A stretch of 64,000 nucleotides of DNA from Pseudomonas benzenivorans (GCF_024397895.1 NZ_CP073346.1:2294001-2358000), one strand, 5' to 3'; positions 1 through 10,593 are shown, counted from the first letter of the stretch. Made by a program: numbers and translations. The notes: a model not told the origin generated them from the letters alone.

Positions 1-78
1 CTCCAGGTGACTTGCCTCGACTGCCCGCCCCCTATCCTCTTGCGATCGCTGATCGCCCATAGCTGCGGAGTTTGCCCG

Positions 79-852
79 ATGACGTTCTGGAGCCGCCTGC
101 AAGAACCCGCCACCGCCCTGGTCTGCGGCGCCAGCCGCGGCATCGGCCTGGCGCTCAGCGAACAGTTGCTGGCCCGCCCGGATGTGGCTTGCGTCTGGGC
201 CCTGGCCCGTCAGGCCGGCCAGTCCGAGGGCCTCGCGGCCCTCGCCGTACAGCACGGCGAGCGCCTGCAGCGGCTGGATATCGACGTGACCGACGAAACG
301 CAGCTGGCCGAGCTGGGCCTGCGGCTCAAGGCTGAGATCCCCCGCCTGCACCTGCTGCTGTGCACGGTCGGCGTGCTGCAGGGCGGCGCCTCGAAGGCCG
401 AGAAGGGTTTGGCCCAGCTCGACCTGGCCGGCTTGCAGGCGACCTTTCAGGTCAACGCCTTCGCCCCGATCCTGCTGCTCAAGCACCTGCTACCGCTGCT
501 GCGTGGCCGCCATCCCTGCACCTTCGCCGCATTGTCGGCGCGGGTCGGCTCGATCGGCGACAATCGCCTCGGCGGCTGGTACAGCTACCGGGCCAGCAAG
601 GCGGCGCTCAACCAATTGCTGCACACCGCCAGCATCGAGCTGAGCCGCCTGAATCCGCAGAGCTCGGTGCTGGCGCTGCACCCGGGCACCACCGACACCG
701 AGCTGTCGCGGCCCTTTCAGGCCAACGTACCGCCGGCGCAGCTGTTCGAGGTTTCCTTCACGGCGCAGCGCCTGCTGGAGCAGGTCGAGCGCCACGGCCC
801 CGAACAGTCGGGCAGCTTCTGGGCCTGGGACGGCCAGCCGATCGAGTGGTAG
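79..852 (+). CDS. SDR family NAD(P)-dependent oxidoreductase
   Basis: A 257-residue classical short-chain dehydrogenase. The glycine-rich nucleotide-binding motif GASRGIG is close to the N-terminus and the catalytic pair appears as YSYRASK (Tyr and Lys four apart), preceded by the serine-containing stretch FAALSARVGSIGD. The TTDTELSRPF segment near the C-terminus resembles the C-factor/CsgA-like subgroup of small SDRs, so the substrate cannot be named. The reading frame is open upstream to position 7, but the ATG at 79 gives the usual SDR N-terminus shortly before the Rossmann motif. It stands alone, convergent with the LysE gene that follows only 9 bases downstream. Confidence 0.85.
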   Translation: MTFWSRLQEPATALVCGASRGIGLALSEQLLARPDVACVWALARQAGQSEGLAALAVQHGERLQRLDIDVTDETQLAELGLRLKAEIPRLHLLLCTVGVLQGGASKAEKGLAQLDLAGLQATFQVNAFAPILLLKHLLPLLRGRHPCTFAALSARVGSIGDNRLGGWYSYRASKAALNQLLHTASIELSRLNPQSSVLALHPGTTDTELSRPFQANVPPAQLFEVSFTAQRLLEQVERHGPEQSGSFWAWDGQPIEW

Positions 853-861
853 GCCGCGGCC

Positions 862-1494
862 TCAGGCCGGACCGCGGCGCACGGTGGCCAGCAGGGCGGC
901 GGCGCCGATGAACAGGGCGCCGAAACAGCGGTTCATCAGGCGCTGCTGACGCGGCGTGCGCAGCAGGCGCAAGACTCGCGAGGCCAAACCGGTGTAGCCG
1001 GCCATGACCAGCAGATCAATGCAGATCATGGTCACGCCCATCAGCAGGTACTGGGGCAGCAGCGGCGCATGGGGATTGAGGAACTGCGGCAGCACCGCCA
1101 GCATGAAGATGATCGCCTTGGGGTTGCTGATGTTGACCAGAAAACCGCGCAGCACCAGGGTCAACGGCCGCCCGATGGGACGCTGGTCGGGAGTTGCCGC
1201 CAGGTCGGCGGGCAGCGCGCGCCACTGGCGGTAACCGAGGTAGACCAGGTACAGCACGCCGAACCATTTGATCAGGCTGAAAGCCAAGGCAGATGCGGCG
1301 AGAATCGCCCCGACCCCGGCGGCGACGATGACGATCTGCAGGGCGAGGCCGAGCTGCAGGCCCAGGGCGGTCCAGTAACCGCGCCAGAAACCGTATTGCA
1401 GGCCCGACGACATCGAGGCGATGGCCCCCGCCCCAGGCGACAGGCTGATCACCCAACAGGCAACGAAAAACGCGAGCCAGGTCTGCAAGGCCAT
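862..1494 (-). CDS. LysE/RhtB family amino acid exporter
   Basis: A 210-residue inner-membrane protein with the LysE-family N-terminal signature SLSPGAGA in the first helix and about six hydrophobic segments. Length and the internal stretch NISNPKAIIFMLAVLPQF are typical of the RhtB/LeuE branch, which exports neutral amino acids or homoserine lactones; the cargo cannot be read from sequence. The ATG at 1494 was chosen because the upstream extension of the frame is not hydrophobic and runs over the terminator of the next gene. It is the last gene of the leftward block and converges on the SDR gene. Confidence 0.88.
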   Translation of the reverse strand: MALQTWLAFFVACWVISLSPGAGAIASMSSGLQYGFWRGYWTALGLQLGLALQIVIVAAGVGAILAASALAFSLIKWFGVLYLVYLGYRQWRALPADLAATPDQRPIGRPLTLVLRGFLVNISNPKAIIFMLAVLPQFLNPHAPLLPQYLLMGVTMICIDLLVMAGYTGLASRVLRLLRTPRQQRLMNRCFGALFIGAAALLATVRRGPA

Positions 1495-1536
1495 GGCGGA
1501 CACCTCGAAACGAATGGTTGAAGGGCATTGCCCAGA

Positions 1537-1568
1537 ATAAAAAAGGGGCAGGCTTCTCAGCCTACCCC
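1537..1568 (-). terminator. Rho-independent terminator after the TerC gene
   Basis: On the minus strand a stem GGGGTAGGCT/AGCCTGCCCC (one mismatch pair) is followed directly by a run of six T residues. It lies 21 bases beyond the TerC stop codon and separates that operon from the LysE gene. Confidence 0.85.
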
Positions 1569-1588
1569 TTCGCGTGCCGAGTGCCCAG

Positions 1589-2356
1589 TTACACGGGTTG
1601 GTCCGGCGTGTTCTTGCGCAGGTGCACCGGCTCAACGCCCTTCTTCCGCGCCATGGCGCCGCGCAGGCGGATGTTGATCGCCTCCACCGCCAGCGAGAAG
1701 GCCATGGCGAAGTAGACGTAGCCCTTGGGCACGTGCACATCCAGGGATTCGGCCACCAGCACGGTACCGACCACGATCAGGAACGACAGGGCCAGCATCT
1801 TCAGGCTCGGGTGCTTGTCGATGAAGTCGCTGATGGTGCCGGCCGACAGCATCATCACGATGACCGAGATGACGATGGCGGCGACCATCACCGGCACGTT
1901 GTCGACCAGCCCGACCGCGGTGATCACCGAGTCCAGGGAGAAGACGATGTCGATGATGGCGATCTGCACGATGATGCCCATGAAGCCATAGGCCTTGCCG
2001 GCCGCCTGCTGCGCCTCCTCGGCGCCCTCCAGGCTGTGGTAGATCTCCATGGTGCTCTTGAACAGCAGGAACAGGCCGCCGAAGAACAGGATCAGGTCAC
2101 GCCCGGAAATGCCCTGCTCGAATACCTGGAACAGGTCGGCGGTCAGACGCATCACCCAGGTGATCGACAACAGCAGCAGGATGCGCGTACCCATGGCCAG
2201 GGCCAGGCCGAAGAAGCGCGCCTGCGGCTGCTTTTCCTTGGGCAGGCGGCTGACCAGGATCGAGATGAAGATGATGTTGTCGATGCCGAGGACGATTTCC
2301 AGGGCGGTCAGGGTGAGAAATGCGACCCAGAGTTCCGGGTTGGCGAGCCATTCCAT
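1589..2356 (-). CDS. TerC family integral membrane protein
   Basis: A 255-residue polytopic membrane protein of the TerC/YoaE family. The two family-diagnostic acidic helix motifs are visible: ALEIVLGIDNIIFISIL near residue 20 and IDIVFSLDSVITAVG near residue 135. Family members are linked to metal efflux (manganese for some TerC/Alx proteins) or tellurium resistance, but no substrate can be assigned here. It is the last gene of a run with the MscS channel (6-base gap) and the ABC-F gene (ATGA overlap), so the three are probably cotranscribed, and a clear terminator follows. Confidence 0.88.
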   Translation of the reverse strand: MEWLANPELWVAFLTLTALEIVLGIDNIIFISILVSRLPKEKQPQARFFGLALAMGTRILLLLSITWVMRLTADLFQVFEQGISGRDLILFFGGLFLLFKSTMEIYHSLEGAEEAQQAAGKAYGFMGIIVQIAIIDIVFSLDSVITAVGLVDNVPVMVAAIVISVIVMMLSAGTISDFIDKHPSLKMLALSFLIVVGTVLVAESLDVHVPKGYVYFAMAFSLAVEAINIRLRGAMARKKGVEPVHLRKNTPDQPV

Positions 2357-2362
2357 AGTGCG

Positions 2363-2946
2363 TTAGATCTCGTAGTTGCGGGATGTGGGAAAAGTACCGT
2401 TGCGCCAGCGGCGCACGGCTTTCTGAAAGAACAGGCTGTTGGGCACCTGCACCAGCGCGCCGGGACTGTCCGAACCCTGGTCTTCCAGGGTGGTGTAGAA
2501 CAGGTTGATCGCCAGCACCCGGCCCTTGACCCCGGGCTTGTCGGCGCTCTCGATGATCTCGACGCTGTCGCCCAGGCGGAACGGCGCCAGGGTGAAGATC
2601 AGCAGCGCACAGAACAGGTTGGACAGCACGCTCCAGACCGCGAAGAAGGCAATGGCGGCCACCGCCGCGAAGCCGGTCAGCGCCGTCCACAGCACCTGGG
2701 CGGACACCCCCAGGCGCTCCAGCACCAGCAGCACGGCGCCGCCAACGACCAGCCAGCGCAGGCCGTTGCGCAGCGACCCCAGGGCCGTCGCCGGGACCTG
2801 CGGGTAGCGTTCGCCAAGACGCTTGAGACCGCGCGCCATCAGGCGTTGCAACAGCCAGGCGAGCAGCAGAATCAGCAGCACCTGGGCCACGCGCAGCAGC
2901 GGCTCGCTCCAGGTCGCCAGCCAGGGCCACTCGAGCAACAGCGGGT

Positions 2947-2950
<4 letters not shown>
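2363..2950 (-). CDS. Small mechanosensitive channel, MscS family
   Basis: A 195-residue MscS-like protein. The N-terminal half has two or three hydrophobic helices, then the pore helix region with alternating Gly/Ala (LTGFAAVAAIAFFAV), then the beta domain marked by RLGDSVEI, GVKGRVLAIN and the LVQVPNSLFF motif. It is shorter than E. coli MscS (286 residues) and ends soon after the beta domain, so the cytoplasmic vestibule is reduced or absent. Its start overlaps the ABC-F stop by four bases (ATGA), implying translational coupling. The expected role is release of solutes at hypo-osmotic shock. Confidence 0.85.
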
Positions 2951-4863
<1,913 letters not shown>

Positions 4864-4913
4864 AATGGCGGCGAATTCTATCAGAGTCGCCCGCCACATA
4901 CCCGGAAAGCACC

Positions 4914-5378
4914 ATGCCCACTGATCTGTGGCGTTTCGCCGAACACTACTACCAACGCCCCGGCGTCGAGGCGGCCTGCCTGCAGCTGCAGGCCAGTGGC
5001 GCCGATGTCTGCCTGCTGATCTGCGGCGTCTGGCTCGGTCGCCGTGGCGTCGCCTGCAGCGCAGTGCGGATCGAGCAGCTAAAGGCCATCGCCCAGCCCT
5101 GGCAACACCAGGTGGTCGAACGGTTGCGACAGCTGCGCCAGGACTGGCGAGGCGCGGCCCAAGGCGACGAGACCCTGGCCGCGCTGCGCGAACAGGTCAA
5201 GCGTCTGGAGCTGGAAGCCGAGCGGGAACAGTTGCATCGCCTGGCCATACTGAGCCAGGCCTGGCCGATTGGCGCCGCGCAGGATCTGCAGAGCTGGCTG
5301 GAGGCCTTCTCCCCCACGACCACTGAAGCGGACCGCGACGCGCTGCAACAGCTGCGCGTCGCGGCCCTGCAGCCCTAG
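4914..5378 (+). CDS. TIGR02444 family protein
   Basis: A 154-residue soluble protein whose N-terminus (MPTDLWRFAEHYYQRPGVE) and the following DVCLLICGVWLGRRG stretch match the uncharacterised TIGR02444 family of pseudomonads and relatives. Residues 75-120 form a Leu/Glu/Arg-rich amphipathic helix. Function is unknown. It is divergent from the ABC-F gene (50 bases between starts) and its stop codon overlaps the algP stop by three bases in a tail-to-tail arrangement, so read-through of either gene would make antisense RNA to the other. Confidence 0.8.
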   Translation: MPTDLWRFAEHYYQRPGVEAACLQLQASGADVCLLICGVWLGRRGVACSAVRIEQLKAIAQPWQHQVVERLRQLRQDWRGAAQGDETLAALREQVKRLELEAEREQLHRLAILSQAWPIGAAQDLQSWLEAFSPTTTEADRDALQQLRVAALQP

Positions 5379-6358
5379 GAGGCGGCCGGCGGAGTACCGC
5401 CGCCACTCTCCGGGGTCGTGCTCGACGCAGACGGGTCCGCCTTCGCAGCGGTAGCCGCCGAGGCGCTACTGGTCGGCTTGGCGGCAGCGGGCTTGCGGGC
5501 GACCGTTCGCTTCGTCGCCGGTTTCGCGGCGGACTTGGCCGGCGCCTTCGCCACAGGTTTGGCGGTCGCCTTGGCCGGCGTCTTGCGCGCTGGTGCCTTC
5601 ACCGGCGCTTTCGCCGCCGCGGCGCTGGCGTCGGCCTCCGCCGCAGGCTTGACGGCCGGTTTCGCAGCGGCCCGCGCCGGGGCCTTGGCGGCGGGTTTAG
5701 TCGCCTTGGCAGCAGGCCGAGCAGCAGGTTTGGCAGCCGGCGCTGCGGCGGCCGACGTCACGCTCGCCGACTTCGCAGCGGCGGCGGGTTTCCGCGCTGC
5801 GGGCTTGGTCACGCTTTTCGCTACAGGCTTGGCGGTCGCCTTGGCCGGGGCCTTGGTTGCCGTGGCCTTGGCTTTGGCGGGTGCCTTCACGGCCGAGCTC
5901 TTGGCTGCGGGCTTGCTGGCCGCCTTGGCGGCCGCCGGCTTGGCCTCACGACTGCTCAGCGCCTTGCCGGCTGCCTCCTTGACCTTGCCCACGCCCTGGG
6001 CCAGCTTCAGGCTCTGCTGGGCATCACGCTTGAGTTGCAGGATATAGTCGCGGGTCTCGGTTTGCCGATCCTTCAGGGTATCGAGCAGGTCCTCCAGTTC
6101 GGCCACCAGGGTCTTGGCCTTGGCCTGGGTCTTGGCCTTGCCGGCCGCCGCGGCGTCCTGCAATTTGCCGCGGGCCTTGTGCAGTTTTTCCTGGGCGTTG
6201 CCGCGCTGTTTCTCCAGCTTGGCCAAGAGCTTTTCGGCATCGACCTGGGCTTGCGAGCAGGCTTTTTCCAGATGCTCGAGCAGGCTGTTGGACAGCTGAT
6301 GGAGCAGGTGCAGGGGGGTAGATACCGTACTCTTCTTAGGGTTCTTCTTGGCCGACAT
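5375..6358 (-). CDS. algP: AlgP (AlgR3), histone H1-like regulator
   Basis: A 327-residue protein with two parts. Residues 1-125 are helical and Lys/Gln/Leu-rich with a coiled-coil look. From about residue 130 to 310 the chain is almost only Ala, Lys and Pro in imperfect KPAA / KAPAKA units, like the tail of histone H1. P. aeruginosa AlgP has this design, binds DNA and was described as a regulator of algD (alginate) transcription. The place next to algQ and the algR/algZ pair supports orthology. The end is acidic-neutral and Ser/Gly-rich. Repeat number is expected to vary between strains because the DNA is built of near-identical short units. Confidence 0.9.
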   Translation of the reverse strand: MSAKKNPKKSTVSTPLHLLHQLSNSLLEHLEKACSQAQVDAEKLLAKLEKQRGNAQEKLHKARGKLQDAAAAGKAKTQAKAKTLVAELEDLLDTLKDRQTETRDYILQLKRDAQQSLKLAQGVGKVKEAAGKALSSREAKPAAAKAASKPAAKSSAVKAPAKAKATATKAPAKATAKPVAKSVTKPAARKPAAAAKSASVTSAAAAPAAKPAARPAAKATKPAAKAPARAAAKPAVKPAAEADASAAAAKAPVKAPARKTPAKATAKPVAKAPAKSAAKPATKRTVARKPAAAKPTSSASAATAAKADPSASSTTPESGGGTPPAAS

Positions 6359-6462
6359 GTCGCGCCTCCTGGCGGGTGTAGATGCAGCCCATACTAGTCC
6401 GCCGAACTGGCAGTCGCTAGTTCACCCATTGGTTGGGCGCCACTCGCCAGGCTATTCGGAAC

Positions 6463-6487
6463 GCGACTTACGGGGCGAAGTCGCCCC
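6463..6487. repeat. Two overlapping, mutually exclusive inverted repeats
   Basis: GCGACTT (6463-6469) pairs with AAGTCGC (6478-6484), while GGGGCGA (6472-6478) pairs with TCGCCCC (6481-6487). The two stems share bases, so only one can form at a time. The element lies 105-130 bases upstream of the algP start codon. It could be a REP-like element or a leader structure. Confidence 0.5.
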
Positions 6488-6771
6488 CATAGAGTCCCAC
6501 CCACCGAACGCCAATCCCGGTGCGGTAGTCGCTTGAGGATTACCGGCTCACCAACGCAGAGTGCGGGAAACGGTTTGAGTTCAGCAGGGGAAACTACGGC
6601 GGCAGGCGAATGCCTGCACAAGGAAGGCCTCGCGCTTCGCTCGGCTCAGGGCCGGACGCGCCGCAAAGGCTTGGGTGATGAGGATCGAATGAGCGCGGAC
6701 GCGCAGTGCTGCGCGGAATCGCCCTGTGGGGCAGGCCAGCAAAGCAAGCGGCCTGATCCGGCCGTAGCTGA

Positions 6772-6797
6772 GGCAGCACCGAGCAATCGGTGCTGCC
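6772..6797. terminator. 11-bp perfect stem with GCAA loop behind algQ
   Basis: GGCAGCACCGA, loop GCAA, TCGGTGCTGCC: a perfect 11-base-pair stem starting 10 bases after the algQ stop. It lacks a T run on either strand, so it is either a weak terminator or a 3'-end stabilising structure. Confidence 0.55.
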
Positions 6798-6806
6798 GCG
6801 AGCGGT

Positions 6807-7280
6807 TCAAAGCGCGGCGGTGGCCTGCTGCTGATGGGCGTTGTGCAGCACCTCGATCAGGCAGTCTTCCAGTTCGAAGCGCTCGTGCAGCAACTGGCCG
6901 AGGCGATTGAGTTCCTCATTCAGCGGCACGCTGTCACGGCAGTCGCCGTTGTCGCAGCGGTCGTTGAACGACAGCGCCACTTCGGTGATCGCTTCGATAC
7001 GCGGATAGATCTGCTTGGCCAGCTCCAGGCCACGCTGATCGCCAAAGGCCTTGGCCTCATTGGTCAATTGTTCGTAAACCTCGAAATGTCCGGCCGACAC
7101 ATAGTCGACCAGCACTTCGCAGAATCTCTGCAGGGTTTGCGCATTGGCACTGGGTGCTCGCTGGGTTTCGCTAATGGCCGCAAAGGCGGCAACCAGTTCC
7201 TGGCGCTCCTGCAACCAGCGGTCTATCAGCAGGTGAACCCCACCCCAACGTTCCTGGGCGTTCTGACAACTCTCGAGCAT
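6807..7280 (-). CDS. algQ: AlgQ / Rsd family anti-sigma-70 regulator
   Basis: A 157-residue all-helical protein beginning [20 protein letters not shown] with the conserved WLQERQELV segment typical of the Rsd/AlgQ family. Family members bind region 4 of sigma-70, freeing core RNA polymerase for alternative sigma factors in stationary phase; AlgQ also affects alginate and virulence genes in P. aeruginosa. Family length (158-160 residues) is matched. The 257-base gap upstream separates it from dsbH on the same strand and must hold its promoter; a TTGACA hexamer lies there (minus strand, about 7335), but the nearest TATAAC is 22 bases away, too far for a normal sigma-70 spacer. Confidence 0.9.
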   Translation of the reverse strand: MLESCQNAQERWGGVHLLIDRWLQERQELVAAFAAISETQRAPSANAQTLQRFCEVLVDYVSAGHFEVYEQLTNEAKAFGDQRGLELAKQIYPRIEAITEVALSFNDRCDNGDCRDSVPLNEELNRLGQLLHERFELEDCLIEVLHNAHQQQATAAL

Positions 7281-7537
7281 GACGACCTCACTTCCCTTAT
7301 CGGTATTCCTGTTATACGTCCGATCCGAGACGGTTTTTTGTCAATCGGTGCATGGTCTTGGGAAGGCAACCGCGTAATGGCAACTTTCCGGCGGTGCGTG
7401 CGAGCCAGATTATGCCCGCGGGGCGACGTCGACAAGGCGCAGGCCTGAGATAATTTCATACGATCGTTTAATCGGCGCCCCGCACGCCACCTGGCTTTCT
7501 CTCGGCAGGACAGGCGCGCGGCGGGGTGGCGGCGCAA

Positions 7538-8029
7538 TCAGTCGCGGCGCAACAACTGCAGCAAGGCGAAGCCCGACAGGCCGACGAATCCGAGCAGACT
7601 CCACTCCGGGATGCTCATGCCGAACAGGGTCCAGCTGACCTCGGCACAATCGGCCGAACCGTGCAGCACCAGGCGGATAATTTCCTGGAACGGCAGGGCA
7701 TCCATCATGTAGTCGAGGCTCGGCAGGCAGGCCGGCAGCTGGTCGGCGGGCACGCCCTGCAGGTAAATCTGCCGCCCCGCCGTGGCGCCACCGGCCGCGG
7801 CGAACAACAGTGCCAGCCCGGCATAGGCGCGGCGCCCCGCGCGCGCCGGGGCATGCAGGGCAGCGACCAGGCAGACCAGGCCGAAACCGATCACGCAAAC
7901 GCGCTGGACAATGCACAGCGGGCAAGGCTCCAGGCCAACCACGTGCTCCAGATAGAGGGCCGCAGCCATCAGCGCCAGACAACCGAGGAAGGCGAGTGAG
8001 TAGAGCGAGCGGGGACTGGCCAGGGGCAT
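7538..8029 (-). CDS. dsbH: DsbB-family disulfide bond formation protein (DsbH)
   Basis: A 163-residue inner-membrane protein with four hydrophobic helices. The first periplasmic loop carries the quinone-linked pair CPLC (about residues 36-39), followed by the family IVQRV motif. The second loop carries the further cysteines in LPACLP and SADCAEV. This is the DsbB pattern: reoxidation of DsbA with electron transfer to ubiquinone. Pseudomonads have two DsbB paralogues; this position between algQ and hemY corresponds to dsbH. A GGAG sequence precedes the ATG. Confidence 0.9.
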   Translation of the reverse strand: MPLASPRSLYSLAFLGCLALMAAALYLEHVVGLEPCPLCIVQRVCVIGFGLVCLVAALHAPARAGRRAYAGLALLFAAAGGATAGRQIYLQGVPADQLPACLPSLDYMMDALPFQEIIRLVLHGSADCAEVSWTLFGMSIPEWSLLGFVGLSGFALLQLLRRD

Positions 8030-8175
8030 GACGACTCCGAGGAGGAAAACGAAGCCGCCTACGGTAGAGGAAAGCGCCTGGCCCGATCAAGGCGCAACAG
8101 CGAAGCAGAGCGGCTAGCCGTCCGGCTAAAAGCGCCATGCGTCTGCCGAAGAGGCCCTCGGACCAGGCGCTGTCG

Positions 8176-9423
8176 TTATTGAATCGCCGGCTGTGGCAGC
8201 GGCAGACCACCGAGACGCTGGTCCAGCAGGCCCAGCCCCTCCTGGAACAGCTGGTTGCTGCGCTCGACCTCGCCCAGGCGCGCCAGCAGACGGGCCAGCT
8301 CCGCACAGGTCTCCGGGTCGCGCTGAAAGATCAGGCTGCTCTCGAAGTATTCCTTGGCCTTGCCCCACAGCTGGTTCTGCAGGCACAACCTGCCGACGGT
8401 CAGCAGCAGCCCGGCGTCCTGCGGATGCTGCTTCAGCCAGCCCTCCGCCGCCTGCAGCTGGCGCGCCGGATCCTGGCCTCGCAGCAGGCCGTAGAGGCGC
8501 ACCAGGCGGCTGTCGTAGTTGCGCTTCAAGGCGTGGTGCAGCAGCTCTTCCGCCTCGCGCTCGGCACCCAACACCCGCAGCTGCTCGGCGTATACGGCGA
8601 GCAGCTGCGGGTCCTGGCGCTGGCCCGAGGAAAGCTGTTCCCAGGACTGGGTCAGCGCTGCCAGGGCGCCCTGCGCGTCGCTGCCAACCGGTTGCCCGGC
8701 AGTGGCCAGGCGACCATGCCAGGCCTGGCGCTCCAGCTCCGCCAGCTCGGCGGCGCCGAGGACCTTCTGCTTGCGCAGCTCCGGCAGCAGGCCGAGCAGC
8801 GCCGACCAGTCACCGGCCTGCAGGTACAGGCGCTGCAGCTGGCGCAGCACCTGGCTGTGCTGTGGGTAGCGCTCGCGCATGATTTCCAGGGTTTCGCGTG
8901 CGGCATCGCGCTGCCCGCGGTCCTGCTGCAGCCTGGCATGGGTCAGGGCGATCGCCAGCTCGGCATCGGGCTGGCGCTTGAGCGCCCGCTCCAGCAGGGC
9001 GTCGCTGTCCTCATGCTGGCCCAGCTTGTGCGCCGCACGGGCGGCGCTGAGGTAATACATCAAGGGCTGCGGATCGCTTTCCGCGGCGCGGCGCAGGTAG
9101 CGCAGCGCCGGCACCCAGCGACCTTCGGCCAGGTCGACGAAGCCCTGCTCGGAGGCCACGCGCACCCGGCGACTGCGGTGCAGGCGCGACCAGGGGTTGA
9201 TCAAGCGCCCCGAGGTCACCAGCACACCCAGCACCAGACGCAACAGGCGAATCAGCAACCAGAGCGCCAGCAGCAGCCCCAGGAAGGCCCACAGGCTGGA
9301 TTCGTAACGGAAGCCCTGGTAGGCGAACAGCACGTAACCCTTGTGCTCGACGATGGCCATGCCAAGCAGGCCCAGGCCGGCGACCACCAGCAGTACGGCA
9401 AGCAGGAGCGCGACACGCTTCAT
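8176..9423 (-). CDS. hemY: HemY, heme-biosynthesis-associated TPR protein
   Basis: A 415-residue protein with two N-terminal membrane helices (residues 5-25 and 43-65) followed by a large TPR-like helical domain. The early stretch VLFAYQGFRYESSLWAFLGL is characteristic of proteobacterial HemY. It is not the protoporphyrinogen oxidase called HemY in Bacillus; its exact role in tetrapyrrole synthesis is unsettled. Its ATG overlaps the hemX stop by four bases, making it the last gene of hemC-hemD-hemX-hemY. Confidence 0.9.
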   Translation of the reverse strand: MKRVALLLAVLLVVAGLGLLGMAIVEHKGYVLFAYQGFRYESSLWAFLGLLLALWLLIRLLRLVLGVLVTSGRLINPWSRLHRSRRVRVASEQGFVDLAEGRWVPALRYLRRAAESDPQPLMYYLSAARAAHKLGQHEDSDALLERALKRQPDAELAIALTHARLQQDRGQRDAARETLEIMRERYPQHSQVLRQLQRLYLQAGDWSALLGLLPELRKQKVLGAAELAELERQAWHGRLATAGQPVGSDAQGALAALTQSWEQLSSGQRQDPQLLAVYAEQLRVLGAEREAEELLHHALKRNYDSRLVRLYGLLRGQDPARQLQAAEGWLKQHPQDAGLLLTVGRLCLQNQLWGKAKEYFESSLIFQRDPETCAELARLLARLGEVERSNQLFQEGLGLLDQRLGGLPLPQPAIQ

Positions 9424-10577
9424 GGGCGCGCCTCCTCATCGTTCGCGGCGGGGTCAGCCGGCGCCTCGGGTACGACCCCGTTGCGCGCCGACTCCTTGCG
9501 TTGCAGATACGCCTGCACGGCATTGAGCGAGTCCGTCAGATCCGGTGCCACCACCTCGACCGACTGGCCAATGAGTTCATCGATGCGCATGCGCAGGGCC
9601 CGACTCGCCGGATTCTCCCGATCGAAATGGCCATCCAGTACCTCGGCGGCCTGCAGCAATGCCTGGCGATACACCTGGGTTTCACCATGCAACGCCGCCC
9701 ACTGCGCCTGCTCCAGGGCGAGGCTGAGGGCCAGGCGCACCTGGCTCAGGCTCTGCCCGGCGAGCAGCGGACGGATATTCTGGTCGGCGCTGAAATCGAT
9801 GCGGAAATACTCCGCCAGGGTCTGCAGCCCCTGGGACCACCAGCTGGCGCCGTCACCCTCTGCAGCGAGCTCGCCGAGCACACCGCCCTGGCTTTCGAAC
9901 GCCGGGTTGAGCGCGCTCAACTGCCCGGCCTGGTCACGCAGGGCACCGAGCTGCAGGAACAAGCCGGTGCGGTCGGGGTTGGGGGTCGCACGCAGGGCCT
10001 CCAGGCTCTTGGCCAGTTGCTCGCGAGCGGCGAACGCGGCCGGGTCGTCCTGATCCCGCAGGATCTCGTCGGCGCCCTGGACCAGCGCCTTGGCGCTGTC
10101 GATGTCCTGCAAGGCGGACAGGCGCAGGCTGGCCAGACGCAGCAGATGCTCGGCCTCGGCCAGGCGCCAGTCCTGGCGACTGGCGCCGAGCACGGTTTCC
10201 AGACGCTTATTGAGCAGCTGCTGATCGCCCTGCAGACGTGCCAGCAGGCGCCGGCGCTCCTCCAGCTCGGCCACCGTCGGCAGCTGCTGGAGCCGCGCAC
10301 TCAGCGCCTCGGCCTGCTGCACAGCGGTCTCGGACTGCTCGCGCACGCCCTGCAACTGGTCGAGTTGCTGCTGATCCTTGCTCTCCAGCGCCCGCAACTG
10401 CCAGAGGCTCCAGCCGCCGGCCAGCGCAGCCGCGATGGCGAGCAACAGGGCCAGCAGCGCCAGCAACAAGGCGACCTTGCCGGGTCCGCTGGGTTTGTCT
10501 TCGCTGGCTGGCGGCGCCGCATCGGGGGCGGCCCGTGCGGGTTGCTCTTGCTCGTTCGGGGAAGTCGCTTCGCTCAC
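9420..10577 (-). CDS. hemX: HemX, uroporphyrinogen-III C-methyltransferase-like membrane protein
   Basis: A 385-residue protein with an N-terminal Ser/Pro/Ala/Glu-rich cytoplasmic tail, one membrane helix (about residues 34-56) and a long periplasmic coiled-coil region, the HemX layout. Despite the usual annotation as a methyltransferase it has no SAM-binding motif. I chose the GTG at 10577 (V/M-SEATSPNEQ): AAGGATG lies just upstream, and the longer frame would run into hemD, which ends 16 bases before. Its stop overlaps the hemY start. Confidence 0.85.
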   Translation of the reverse strand: MSEATSPNEQEQPARAAPDAAPPASEDKPSGPGKVALLLALLALLLAIAAALAGGWSLWQLRALESKDQQQLDQLQGVREQSETAVQQAEALSARLQQLPTVAELEERRRLLARLQGDQQLLNKRLETVLGASRQDWRLAEAEHLLRLASLRLSALQDIDSAKALVQGADEILRDQDDPAAFAAREQLAKSLEALRATPNPDRTGLFLQLGALRDQAGQLSALNPAFESQGGVLGELAAEGDGASWWSQGLQTLAEYFRIDFSADQNIRPLLAGQSLSQVRLALSLALEQAQWAALHGETQVYRQALLQAAEVLDGHFDRENPASRALRMRIDELIGQSVEVVAPDLTDSLNAVQAYLQRKESARNGVVPEAPADPAANDEEARP

Positions 10578-10593
10578 GTGTCCATCCTTTGCA

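Larger units (their letters stand above)
6359..6806. other. Intergenic stretch between algP and algQ
   Basis: No convincing gene. Short ORFs here (for example 6394-6621 and 6594-6779 on minus) have no start signal or codon bias that I trust. The stretch holds the overlapping inverted repeats at 6463-6487 and the stem-loop at 6772-6797, and must hold the algP promoter. The block 6600-6760 is unlike its neighbours and rich in short GC palindromes; it resembles the recurrent intergenic repeats seen in pseudomonad genomes, which is an impression only. Confidence 0.5.

Noticed and set aside
5420..5950. Short tandem DNA repeats that might suggest a CRISPR or satellite array
   Set aside because: They are in frame and code the Ala/Lys/Pro tail of AlgP; no constant repeat/spacer pattern.
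5418..6047. 209-residue Ala/Gly/Leu-rich plus-strand frame opposite algP
   Set aside because: Caused by the reverse complement of KPAA repeats.
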